A stretch of 64,000 bases of DNA, from NCBI GenBank assembly GCA_012861695.1, contig JAAOOA010000526.1, positions 236,619-300,618 of the forward strand, written 5' to 3'. The notes beneath the pieces are model-generated. The model saw nothing but the letters and a program-made list of their open reading frames with translations, did no database searches and had not been told where the DNA came from. This document shows positions 31,852 to 55,500 of this stretch, piece after piece; position 1 is the first letter of the stretch, and each line of letters starts with the position of its first letter. The position numbers and the translations under genes are program-made. Origin of the DNA: Trematomus loennbergii (taxonomy: Eukaryota > Chordata > Actinopteri > Perciformes > Nototheniidae).

Positions 31852-34800
31852 TTGAGTATGACTTAGATCAACCATCAGAATGAAAACCTTTTTTTTGCTT
31901 GATTGTTTTCTTTGCAATATTGGCATAAGACATCATTTTTTGTGTATATCCTCACCTGTCAGTTTTCTCATTCCTGGTCCCATATCACTTCTCTCAGGCT
32001 CTGTGAAACATAGCTGGCATTGGTAGAGGGGGAGAAAAATGTGAAAATCTAAAGAGATCGAGAGTACGAAAAAGCTGGCTCTAGCTCCGGTCGTGTTGAT
32101 GCTTGTTTGCATCACACAAGTGTAAAAGTAGTGAAGAGTAAAGCGCCTTTGGATAAGGTACTTTATCTCCCCTGCTGTCTATATCTTTCACCTCATCCCT
32201 CCTCCTACTCGCCTCTCTGCTCTTTGATTTTTCTCTGTCTTGTGTTTGCTGAAAGAGCTGTCTGTGCTGCTCTCAGTGAGTTCTCCTTTTGCCTGTGTCC
32301 GTGTGTGCTGTGTATTGTTCCTGTCTTCCTCAATATGATGAGAAAAGCTTGAAATAACAATGTCTGGGGGTGGAGTGCGACCCCTCTGTTCTCTGTTTCA
32401 TCTTTTTTCCCTCTCTGTTCTCGCTTCTCCAGATGACAGTGATGCTCTCTGCAGATCTCCTGCAGGTGTGGGCCTTTTGAACCCCCGAGGACAAATTGCA
32501 AACACACATACACACTCAGATGTGAGCGTAAATGCTTGCACAGACATGTACATGCTCACACATTCACATACATGGATCTAGCAAGTGCATATACTGTGGA
32601 AATCAGAGAGGAAGACGTTGATCGAATCAAGATGTAGTGTGTTTACCATCAGCTCTGTCACACCTGAAAACACTATTGATTCCAAGCAACATTAAGGAAC
32701 CATTCAAAATAGAACAAAAATGAAAAGCACACAGCTTCAACCTCACTGATTTTAGGAGAGGACTGACGTATGCATGCCATGCTGCTATGCGGACAGGATT
32801 ATCACAGGATCTGACCTGCTGACCTTGACCTTGTGTGAGGCGCAGGCTGCAGCCGCTGGCCCACCAACACCAGAATGTCTGACGTCTCAGGAATCTGTGC
32901 AGCGCCACTCTGCCTGACCACGCAGCACAACACAGTCACCATGTCTTCTCTATTTCATGTAGGTTTCTGAATCCGAAATAGTATGATTTGTAATACACAT
33001 ATGATTACATAGTCATAAATAAACTCTCGATAAATATATTTTAAAATAGCATACACAGCGGGATGGGTGGGATTAACAACTGAAGAGCTTCCATACCATA
33101 CCAAGTTATTTAGATCCTTCAATGAACAGCTCTTCTTGGGCCATGTCCTAATGTTTCTCATGTTACACATAATTCAGGTGCAAGTGTAATGTGTGTAGCA
33201 GATGTGTGCAATACATAGCAGCTATATGTGAGATCTGATGTGCAGTTCAGAGGAATAGTTGTACAGAAAATAAGGATTTATTCTGCTCTCCTGACTCACA
33301 TATCAAATACACACTTCATCTGAGACCCGAGTTGAGTGGTTACTGGTTATTAAGGATTACACAATAAGATTACACAAAAATAAGTACCTGTAATCAACCT
33401 AGATTACCTGATTAATTGATATTCTATTATATGCCAGTTTAACTTTGGTCTGTAAAGGGGTCATTTTACTTGCCAAAAATGTAAAGTAATTTGATTACAA
33501 GTATATTAACAAAATTACACTTCACTTGTAGTTTATGGCTGTAATGTTTTTGACCAACTGCAAATGCTGAATATGCAAAATGCATTTAATTGCAATATTT
33601 TGTTTTTTGTAACTGTTGAACTCAAATGTGTGTGCTTTCATTATTTCAAGTTTAAAGTGCTATTTCAAAGTTGGAATTTTAAGTAAATCAAAAATATTCA
33701 GACAATATTTTGTTGCAGAATTATCCCTCCACTGCCTTCACGTGAACCTCACAAAACTCTTCTGTGTTTGTGTGTGGATGCGTGCACAGGTATGCAGTTG
33801 GTATATGATGCAAAGTGTGTAAGTAAGCACGTGTTTGTGTGTATATGGACATAATTGTGTGCACATATCTTACTGTGCTTTTGCAGGAGCTTGCACCAGC
33901 CGCAATCACTTTTGATGGATATCTACTCTGGCTTTGGTGAGCTGTAAGTTTTCCAGCGGGTGACTCATGGGGCTTCTGACGGATGTCTGTACCAATTTAC
34001 TGCTACTGCCACTGCTGCTGCTCTTGTTCCCCACCCCTAGTGTGTGTGTATGTGTGTGAGTCTATGAATAAGTGTCCTGTGCATTGGCTGGTTGTGGTTG
34101 TAGTTTCCAACTTCTGCTTATGGACTTTCCACTCTTTTCTTGAACAGCGAGGAGACTGAGGAGAGAGTGGGTCAGCCTGACTTTTTTTATGACACTCTTT
34201 AATGACACATACACACACAACTGAAACAGACTGTTTCCAGCCTGAAACAACCTGTTGTCAGACTCAGACACAAAGATCACCTATATTCTCATTCTTTGTA
34301 AAGGTTACATCTCGTCATAGTTGATCTGAACAGACAAATGCTGGGAGATAAAATATCATTTGCTGATCACCAAACAAAGCTGTGGCTCTGCAGCTCATGC
34401 AGTTCAGGTGTCATGTGGGACTTGAACTTTTGAACTTTCAAAGCCCTGGAGGGATTTACCTGTGACGCTTTACCTGGAAAAGTGTACTTGGATTGCTTCA
34501 TTCATGTATTAGCTTGACAAACAGAGCGCCTCACAAGCTTTTTTCTAACTCCCTAATATATATAATAATATATATTCAAAGGATCATACAGTTATAAATA
34601 ATCTTTGTTATAGGAAACCAGTAAATGGGTAAAGAGTCATAATGCCAATTTAATGTATCACATCCTGGACATGCTGGATTTCATTTTTGGTCAAGTTACA
34701 GCTATGTTTATGTGTGGTGTGTGTGATTGGAGGTTAAGTCTTTTAAGATAGTATTTCCCAAAAATCCCGGTCCGACATTTGAGGTAAAATATCTAGTTCA

Positions 34801-35457
34801 GACAACTCACGTGTTCTTAATATGTTTATTATAAGCAGCATATAGTTTGAGTTTGGCATCTAGGCTCGGGCCTCATCACTCCACAGATTTACAAAGAACA
34901 TTGAGTGATGATTAGATAACTATCCCCCGAGCCTACAGGTGGAAGCTGGGGTGGAGCTGGGGTGGTGGTGGGGCAGGCAAGTAGCAGCAACATGAAACAC
35001 AGCAGCAGGAACATGAACGCAGCAATAGCAAGTGAACACAGCAGTGGCAGCAGCAGCATAGCGAGGCAGAGGCAGGAAGACCTGGCAGCTTAAATAGACC
35101 GGCATGTTTAGGAGAATGTGTTTGGTTGGTTGTAATAGGGACGAGGTGCGTCACGTGTTAATGTATCATTGGTGCTCGAGTTGACTGCCTGAACTAGCTC
35201 GCAGGCTTCGCCCCATTTTTGAGTTTCTGCATGTGTGATTACCTGCCCACCGTGAGTTTACCCTGCATTGCCACTCTAGTCGCTGCTCTTAAAGAAAAGG
35301 AGACTATTGACCTGTTATCTAGGACAGCAGTTAAGTCTAAACAGTTAGCTCAAAGTAATGGATAAAATGTTGAACGAGTAGATCAAAGAAACAGATTGAT
35401 TAAATAAATGGATATGGTGGTTAAAAAAGATTAACTAAGCTTAAGTGGATAGTGAGT

Positions 35458-35458
<1 letters not shown>
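31852..35458. other. Non-coding DNA, one weak exon-like segment
   Basis: No supported gene. The segment 33887-33943 has a good acceptor and two possible donors (see findings). A CAGCAGCAG-like and GGTGGTGG-rich stretch lies at 34940-35060. No transposon termini recognised. Confidence 0.45.
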
Positions 35459-35552
<94 letters not shown>

Positions 35553-35561
35553 CACACACAC
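35459..35561. repeat. (CA)n array
   Basis: About 100 bases of CA with one CAAACA interruption. Confidence 0.97.
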
Positions 35562-46401
<10,840 letters not shown>

Positions 46402-46423
46402 CCACACACACACACACACCACA

Positions 46424-46460
<37 letters not shown>

Positions 46461-46468
46461 ACACACAC

Positions 46469-46526
<58 letters not shown>

Positions 46527-46549
46527 ACACACACACACACACACACACC
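46402..46549. repeat. Interrupted (CA)n array
   Basis: About 148 bases of CA with several CACCACAC and CAACAC interruptions. Confidence 0.97.
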
Positions 46550-49500
46550 ACCATGACCACCAGTCACACACACAACCCTCTCCTCAGAGTACACACACCT
46601 GTGCCCTGGTCTGGGCCTCTCTCGGCTGCCAGTCTGAACCCCAGGAACCCCAGAGTTGTTCTGCTGTTTGATCCAAAGAAATCTGAGGGTTTCATTCATA
46701 TTCAGGTGCTACACTCAAAACAGACCTGTACACATGGTTAAACACATTCACATACATGTAAATACTGTGCATGCATGCTTTGGACTCATACTACAGATTC
46801 CCAGCTTTAATCTGCAGGTTGCACTAAATGTTCCTTAATGACGATTTGTTGAACTTGATTTGGAAAGGGCAACCAACAAATTGGCAGGGATGAATGAGAG
46901 TGACATCTAATACTCACCTTTCAGTAAGGTCATCATGAAAAAGATATCCTGTGATGTGAAGTCATCTGCTACAAGAGGCATTTTACAGAAGCTGTTCATC
47001 CACATAGAGTTCAAACACATCAGCTGCATCCAGGTAGCTCTGACATCACTTCTCCTGATTGGTTATTGCTTTAGACAATTTGTTTTTCTAGAACACAATA
47101 GTAAGTTATGTTGTCATTGTTCATTTGACAGAAACACTTTTCTAGGGCCTCTTCTACTTTTTCTGTCAGTGTGCCGGCTCATTTGGGCTACACACACCTG
47201 ATTATATATTTGAAGCAATCATCACAATTCTGCTACAGTGTTGCATATTCAAATGACAATGTAAAACATCTGCAAATCACAGTGGATGCAGAACAATATG
47301 AAGAATGCTACAAATACACACAAACACATGCACTTTCATGGCAGTGCTGCATGTATGCACAGAAACATGGACCCACACGTGCTGCACCTGATGTGCACTC
47401 TCAGCTTCAATTTTTCACGCCTTCTTTGATGCAACCCACATCCTGTCGGTGTTGGCAGGGTGGGGTGAAGTTAAGGATTAGTGAGGTGGTCTGTAAGCAG
47501 AACAAAATGTAGTGAATGCCCCTTCTCACCTCTATCCTTCCCCATATCATAGAACAAGGTTCACCTTCCCACTCCTGCCGGCCGACCCATAGTGAAGGGC
47601 TGAAATTACAGAAGTGCAGGATCCAAATCTCCCTCCATTCTCCACACATGCCAGACATAGGAGAGGAAAGAATAACAGGCTTTACCGCCTCTAGCCAGCC
47701 TTATATTCTCTGCCCAGGACTATGGCTCTGCCCCACCAACAGATAATCATTACAGCTCCAAAAGACATGTAGGAAAGGAGAAAAGCCAAAGGAGGGGGAG
47801 AAATAAGAGAGAGAAATGATACCGCACTGATTTGAAGGTGGGAGGACAGTAACAAGGAACTGTACACAGAAAAAATAGCAAAGGCAGGAGTGGGAGTCTA
47901 ATAAATGAAAACAAGTGGAAAGTTTCAGAGAGAAATCTGGATGAAATGGAGTGTTAAAAAAAGGCTATGATATAGTGGATGTGTTGTTTATTACAAGAAT
48001 GGAAGAGAAAATAGAGAAGAGTTAAGAAAAATGAAATAGAGACAGTCTTAAAGAGGAGAAAGAGAGGGACAAATACAAGTAATATATGAGAGGCAGCAGA
48101 TAAGATAGGCAATAGAAATACAGATTGACCATAATATGAAACACAGGGGTAGAAAAAGTAGAACATCATGACAGAAGACAGACCTGGATCAAATCCAAGT
48201 CAAATGAAAAACACACTTAGGCTGCATGCTGATCCCACACACCTAGTCCGTCTCTGGGTCTCTTTCATCTGCAACTCTGAAGCAACAGCCAGCACACACG
48301 AAAATTGTTCAGGTCATAAAAGTGTGGAGGGGTAGTTCCTCAAGTTATCCTCAGCTGGCAGACAATGTGCAGACAGATATAGGGCCTGCGTGTTCTGGCG
48401 AAGATGTCATACCTGGATGGAAAGCGAGCGGAGACAGGATGACAAGAGCATGGCGAAAAAGAATGAAGCAAAAGACCCATGACAGCAGAACATATTGGCT
48501 TAGGAAAGACCAGGGTTTATTCAAGATTAATGAGCACATCAATCTGCCCTGATACAGAGGAAAACAAATGGTTTACATTTGAAGAATAAATTACATAGTG
48601 CTGTGAATGAGGGCAGTATCTTTACATGTTACTTGTAATCTTAAAGTCATTAACAACCACTACCAGAAACCCCTGTTTTTTCTATGAAGCAAAATATACT
48701 ATATATTCATATTCTTTCCTTAATTAATGCAATATAGAAAATAAGAAGACTAAAGTAAAAGTCCTGCTTTATAATATCACTTTAACATGTAAGTATTGTT
48801 AAGAAAATGTAGGTATTTTGCATATTTGTTTTTTGCCAAACATTATCCGTAAAGTCGCATATATATACAAATAAATATTGAAAGTTGGCCCTTCCTTCTC
48901 AGCTCAGCGAGGGCTACGATACTCAGCGATTGAAGGAACTGAATAACTTTTCCTTTGAATAAATGTTTACTTGTAAAAAAAAATGCAATATTTCCCTTCC
49001 AGGGACTGCATTAGCACATACTCTAGAAACTAATTTGTACTTAAGTATGGTTCAATGTAAGTAGTTGTATTTTAACTCTGGAAATTAATAATGTTTTTGG
49101 ATATGTACGCGCCAACAAAGTAACTTTTTAGCCTCCCGTGTGCTGTCATCAAAAACAACATCTATCTCATTTTGTAAGTATGATGCACCACCTGCAGACA
49201 TCTCCATCAGGCTTATGTAATGTCTACAGCAGCACTTTTGTAGTCTGTGTGATGAGAGAGAGAGAGTAAACATGAGTGGAGAGGTGGCTCAAGGCTGTAG
49301 CGTGAGTCCAGAGATGTGTTTTTGTGATGTTATCTTGACAGCCGTAAACAATTCTTACTCAGAACAGACCGGCAGAGACACTGCAACACGCTGATTGTAA
49401 ACTAAAACAGACTACGACCCTGAGAAATCAGTCTTTCATACTTTGTATTTGTTTTGCTGATGTTTGTCACTCTTTTCTTTCATTGCTTTCATCTGCCTTT

Positions 49501-52500
49501 TATTCTCTCACTCACTTGCTTTCTGTGTCATCTTCATCAACTTTTCTCAATATGTTACACACTACTTGTATCTTCTGCAGATGTTATCGCACCTATCACA
49601 TTCCCTCTTCTTCTTGTCTTTCTCCTGTGTTCAGCATGTCTTTCTGTGTTGGTCACAGCTCACTGCCGCTCCATCACACGCACTCCCTCGGTCCCTGGCG
49701 TCCTTTTGGTGAAAAGATACCAGCTTTTGCCCAGGAGATTGTATGTTGTGTGATGGTAGTCCACTACACAACATACAATCTACTGTTGATGAAATGATGA
49801 TTTTGAATGTACTCCTGAGTCTTTGCCAAAGCAGGTTTGTATTCTTTTGATTGTATGACTAGCATATTCATTGGAAGGAGCTAAACCCTTGTCATACACT
49901 ATAATGCATCCACAGCATTCTAATGGCTTGTTGCAGCCAGAACGGAGATACATTGAAGAAGCTCTGCTAAACATCAACCCAGACCCCAAAGTTTGGTTGT
50001 TTGAGCCTTGTGTGTTTATATCTTCTACTTTAAATGTATTGTCTATAACCCTCTACAAGTTTTTTTTTAGATGATTCAAACACAAACACAAGACACATTT
50101 CTTCTTTTAGCTGAGCCTTCACAATTCACAATGTTAATTTATGTGAGCAGACGGCTTAACCAACACACACGTCTGCACAGGTCTGCCGTCTGAATTTAAT
50201 TAACGATTCAGACACAATTAATATTTCCTCCCCAGATGTTTTGATTAAGTAATTTATGGAAATGTCCTCTTCAACCCCGTGTGTGTCATATCTGTGTGTG
50301 AGATCAGTGTCTGTGGGTTTGCAATTGGTACGTGTTGACTAATATCTTGGAGCAGATTGGGATACGTTAGCAGGTTTCTGCACAGTAATGACATTCCTCA
50401 GTGTGTCTGTTTTCCTCCTGTGCCTTCTAGTTTTTTAGGCCTCAACTTCCTTTACTTTCAAACTGTTACGATGAGCTGTAAAAGCATCAGGAACGAGAGA
50501 CTCCTGAATATTGCATTTGTCCTTTCGAAAAGAAGTAAGAAAACACTCTCTTTTTTTTGAGCACCTGGAAAACAATAACTGCAGTGTGGTGGATATATAA
50601 TATTCCTGAGAGTGCAAGTTGAACCAACATTGGGTTCTGTTACACAACAGTAGTTTCTGACTGGGACGATTTTCAATAGCAAAAAAAGGAAATGAATTAG
50701 AGAACGTTTTTACCAAAGTAGCATAAGGGAAAGCAAGCAACGAACACATGAGGGAGGGAGAGGATATCATGTAATGTGACTGGTAAAGGGATAAAAGAAG
50801 GGACTGTGGGAGGAAGCAGGGCATGAGAAGAGAACAGGGGTGTAGAAAAGAGTGTGTGTGCGGAGGTTCTGCTTGCGGATGTTGTAGACGGTAATGTTAT
50901 ACCTCCTCTGTGTTTTGACATTTGAAGACTAATGGAAGTTGGTTTATACCTACAAAAGCCAGACGATTATTAAGCCTCTTTTCTAGACGTAAATAAAAGG
51001 CAGAGAGGCATCATTTTCACATGATGACACCGGTGCCTTTGTACTTGATATCCCCGGCAATTTTCTCAAAGTATCACCACAAATATCTTTATAATTTGTT
51101 CATGTATACTTTATTTCCTCCATTGCATCCCCTTGTGATAAAAAGTATGTAAGAAAAGCAACTCCATGTAGGAGCCTGCAGTGTTATCTTCAGTATTTGG
51201 CCAAATAAGAGACAGACAGAGGAGGAAAATGCTGTCTGCATATTTTGGATACATAAAGTGCAGGGGGATAGAAAGAGAGAGAGCTCAAAGATTTGTGGGA
51301 TTGAAATGAGAAAAACATATGCAACCATTCCCAACAATGTGTACTCTGTGTGAGTGTGACCTTGAGCGACCCTGAGACGGATAAGGTAGAACCCAAATAT
51401 ATTTTGACTTTGAATTTTGTGTTCACAAAGAACCACTTCTCTATTGTAAAATAAGTTCTAAGTGTCTCGAGGTAATGGTCAGACAAATCCTCACAATGAA
51501 GCCTGTATACAGAATTATTCTTCCAAAATGAGCGCATTTTTCCAATCTACCAGCTCTTTTTGTATGCTTTTGTTAGGTTTAGGCACAACAAATTCTTAAT
51601 TGAAGTTAGGGTTAGGATATGATATTGACCTAACATAACCACGTTGTTTTATGCCTACAACTAACCAAACCTTAACCAAGCGTCACACTAGAAAACACTC
51701 CAATGTGCCGTTTTAAAGGGCCTGGCCACACAATGTCTCTTGCTCTTCACAAGACTTGTGTTCATGGTCAAAAGGACATAACTTGATGGTTGTATTAAAA
51801 TGGGATTAGAAACATCAGACTCCTGTGTGAAAATCAAAGTCACTGCTTCTCCTCTCCATTATGTGACACTTCTACTACTTCAATGTCATGCTTCTACCTA
51901 TAATGCTTTCACAATTCAAAATGGCTGCTCGAGGTGTTTATCAGCTAAACATAAAATAGTGTGTTGTCTTTCAACGCAATTTTTCTTGTGAGGATACAAC
52001 ATCTTTCTGGCATTTTGTTTATCCCAGTTTGAACCGTGATACACCTGTCCCAGGAATGTTGTATGATTTCCTGTTCCATTTGTGGTATTCATCTTTTCAT
52101 AATATTTTGAAGGGTTAAAGATTGAGGAACTGTCTCTTGTCCTTAAATCCGTTGGGATTGCCAGCATCATTCTCCCCATCTTTTCCACTTTGTACTACAC
52201 AAAGACGCCTTTTGTGCTCTTCCTTAAAGTAACTGTTACACCTTAACACAAACCCAAAAACCAGTCAAGTCTGATTTCATTCATCTAGAGCTGATAAAGT
52301 CTTGGAGTCCAGTGCCATCTCTCAGATATGGTTGCTGTGCTTGTTGCCTGACGACATCTCTGTTATGGTCATGTTTAGAGATTATCCAGGCACTATCTTG
52401 TTTGTATAGTCTCTGGAATAGGTGATAGAGTGTGACTTCATGGGGGATTTGTATAGTTTTTTCAGGGTCTTGTTACAACTCACCTAGCCATTACATTGCT

Positions 52501-55500
52501 ACTTTGTGAGCTCAGCCACTTTTACATAAGGGTAATGTCAGGAAAGGGTTAGCTTCATGAAATTTCTTTGAACAGTTTGTTTGTTCTATTCAGCTCCCAA
52601 TCCTATCACCATAGTGCCGTCTACTCTTCCTGAGATCATAGGTTGAACTTTAAACACCAGAATATAAAAGTCAATCCTCAGATTTACCTCTCAATTAACC
52701 TCCACACTTTCCAACCTATTTTTCCCTCTTTCCGTGTGACCTTCTCACCCCTTCCCCTGTTTTTATATCCCTGCCCCCCTCTTCCAAACACAGGAAACCT
52801 GTGCTGGAAAACCCAGCTTGTGTGTCACTCCACTTTAAAGTGAGAGTATCAAGCAGGAAAATAAATATGGGATGGAGAAAGTAGCAGCAGAACAAAGTAA
52901 AACAAAATTGGCGTGGCTGCATAGCCAGGTTCTGGCTGATGTCCATGTTGATAGAGAGGCTTAAGCCCAGGCTAGCGTTTCAAAAAAGCCGCCTCTGATG
53001 CTATCACATGCTATCGCTATGCTATTAGACTGCCCGGGTTATGATGGTTGCTTTGATTACGTTGCACAGGGTGTAAGTAAGGCAGCACTCTTGTATTTCC
53101 TATCCCTCGCTGAGTAATCATTTAGAAAGCTCAAAAGGATTAGTGTGTGCCCACCAAGGCGACAATTGTGTGTTTGAATTACTCTCCTGCTCTTGTCCAT
53201 TTTTCCATGCTCTTTGATTTGATTCCAACATACCCAGTCTTCCCTCTCTGTACACCGGTCACCGATCTCTCACCTGACTAATCCTGCAAAGCTGACACAA
53301 TAATTTGTCTGACAGAGACGCACTTAGCCAGTGAGCTCTGTAGTGTGTCACTGCTTTGCCTGCTACAAGGAGGGCACCAACAGATGATCAAAAAGCATTT
53401 TAAAATCTTCTCTCACAAGTGGTGCATTGTGGGATGCAGGCTGTCAAATGTTGGAACTGATTACATAAAGGTGTACATCCCTCCTTTAATCACACATCAA
53501 AGACTCAACATTCTCATGGTGACAAGCTAGCCCATCCCATCTTGTACACTTTGAAGTGGTATCACACACTGTCACACAAGTACTACTTTGTCTCTACACA
53601 TGAACCAACACACACAGACAATTTAAGTGGCTCATATCAACAGCGCAACCATTCTTCAGTGTGTAAACTGATATCAGTAAGAACAACTTAAAAAGCCAAG
53701 CATAGGTGGGCAAGCGTATAGATGAAAGTACATTTCCCAACAAGTCTTAACAGCTTTGTTCTAGAAAGATCCTGAGTGGAGATTTATCTGGAGGAATGTA
53801 GGGGGGAATCGCAGCCTGCATATTAAGCAGCCTGGCAAGGGGAAAATACGATACAGAGGACAGATATGTTGAGGTGGCGGGGGGCGTTTAACATTCCTAT
53901 AAAGTTGCTGTGGGGACAGGCCAGGCTGTGTTCCACGACCGTGTCCACGTGTTGACAGCTTTACGCCTGTGGTCCTGTACTTTCACTGCTGCTTTAGATA
54001 AACCAAAGCTTTGGACGGGCATCGCTAGCTGTATAAACTGAGAGAAAAGCTAGCCTGGACTGAAGATCAATTTGAAACGCTTTAGGAGAAGGGTGTATCT
54101 GATAGATGAGAATAGGAAGATATCCTTTTGTCTGAATAATGTCAATAAATATCTGCATGTCTCCACCGTCAACAGGTGCTCGGTCTGAAATCCAAACAAC
54201 AACCTCAGACTTCAGATGGTCACGCTGGTTGAGTTTGTCGACCTAAGGCCCTCCCTCTTAACCCCAGTTAAAAAAGCACACAGCTTGTCTTTCCTCAGTC
54301 CACCTCTTGGCTCTCAATCACAGAAGAGGAAACACTGTTGGTTCGTGGTTCACAGAAAACGTATCATGGAGTTTAAAAGGTTATGGGGTCAATTCACCCA
54401 AATGACATTGAAAAATGTTCTCGCTTATTCACAGTACATGTTGTTTTGTGTTGTTTTTTTTACTTAAATTGTGACATATATACATATATTGTATATTGTA
54501 TTTTCTACAAAAAATTATCCTAATGATGACATGCATTCAGAATTATTGGACAGATTTCCATGAACTTTGTACTGAGGATAATCTCTAGTGCCCAGTAATT
54601 CAAAGGTAACTTTTGACCTTCCACATTTTTAGTTTGTAAAAGTTTGTTGTAATATTTAGGTCGCCTAAAAGTTATTTTTCAGTGTTCGGTTGCACTTTGT
54701 GGCTAAATCAGTAATTCAAACCTGCGGTCATGACTCATGACACATCATTGCTTTAGTTAAAAATAAAGAACTTTGTTGAATGATGTCACATTGTTTCTCC
54801 CTTTACTAAAAGTTAAAATGTCCAAAAAATATACAATATGCAGCATTTGTAGGATGTGCCTTGGTTGCTGGGTTGCAGTGTAAATACAGCTTACTATCCT
54901 TGTCAGAAAGGACCATTGAAGATGGTGGTAGTAGTTTATTATTGAGCTAAAGTGTAAATACACTGTGATGGTGGTTGTTGGCTGTTTCCCAACATGTGCT
55001 GAGCATTCTTGTCTGCTCAGTCCTCCACCAACCTCTTCACACCGCTCCCTCGGTCTATTACCACCTCTCGTCCCACTCACACAGCGTCACAGTGGAACCA
55101 TCCGCCCCAGCACCGGCTTTGATGACAGTATTAAGTGTAGCTCTCATAAGTGAAGCTCCCTGTTTGCCTCGTTCCTGTTGATATGCAGCAATAGAGGTGG
55201 CATTCTGCAGCTCACAGGTGTTAATTGTATACGTGTGAAGTAGTCTCTTTTAAATCTGATCATGGTCATGAGGTATGGATTGAAAAACAAGCATGCACAA
55301 ACCCAAGGAAAATATACAAGTGCACTGAATCTATGTTTCTCAAAGAGCCAGCTGACAAACTAATATACATCTGGTGAACTTGAGCAGGCTACTTTTAGGC
55401 AGAGGAGAAAACATTCATTTAGTCCCACTTATAGGGTGTGAAGGATATGCAGTCGAGTATACTGTAGTTTTTGATGTTCACACTTCATTTAAGATGTGCC

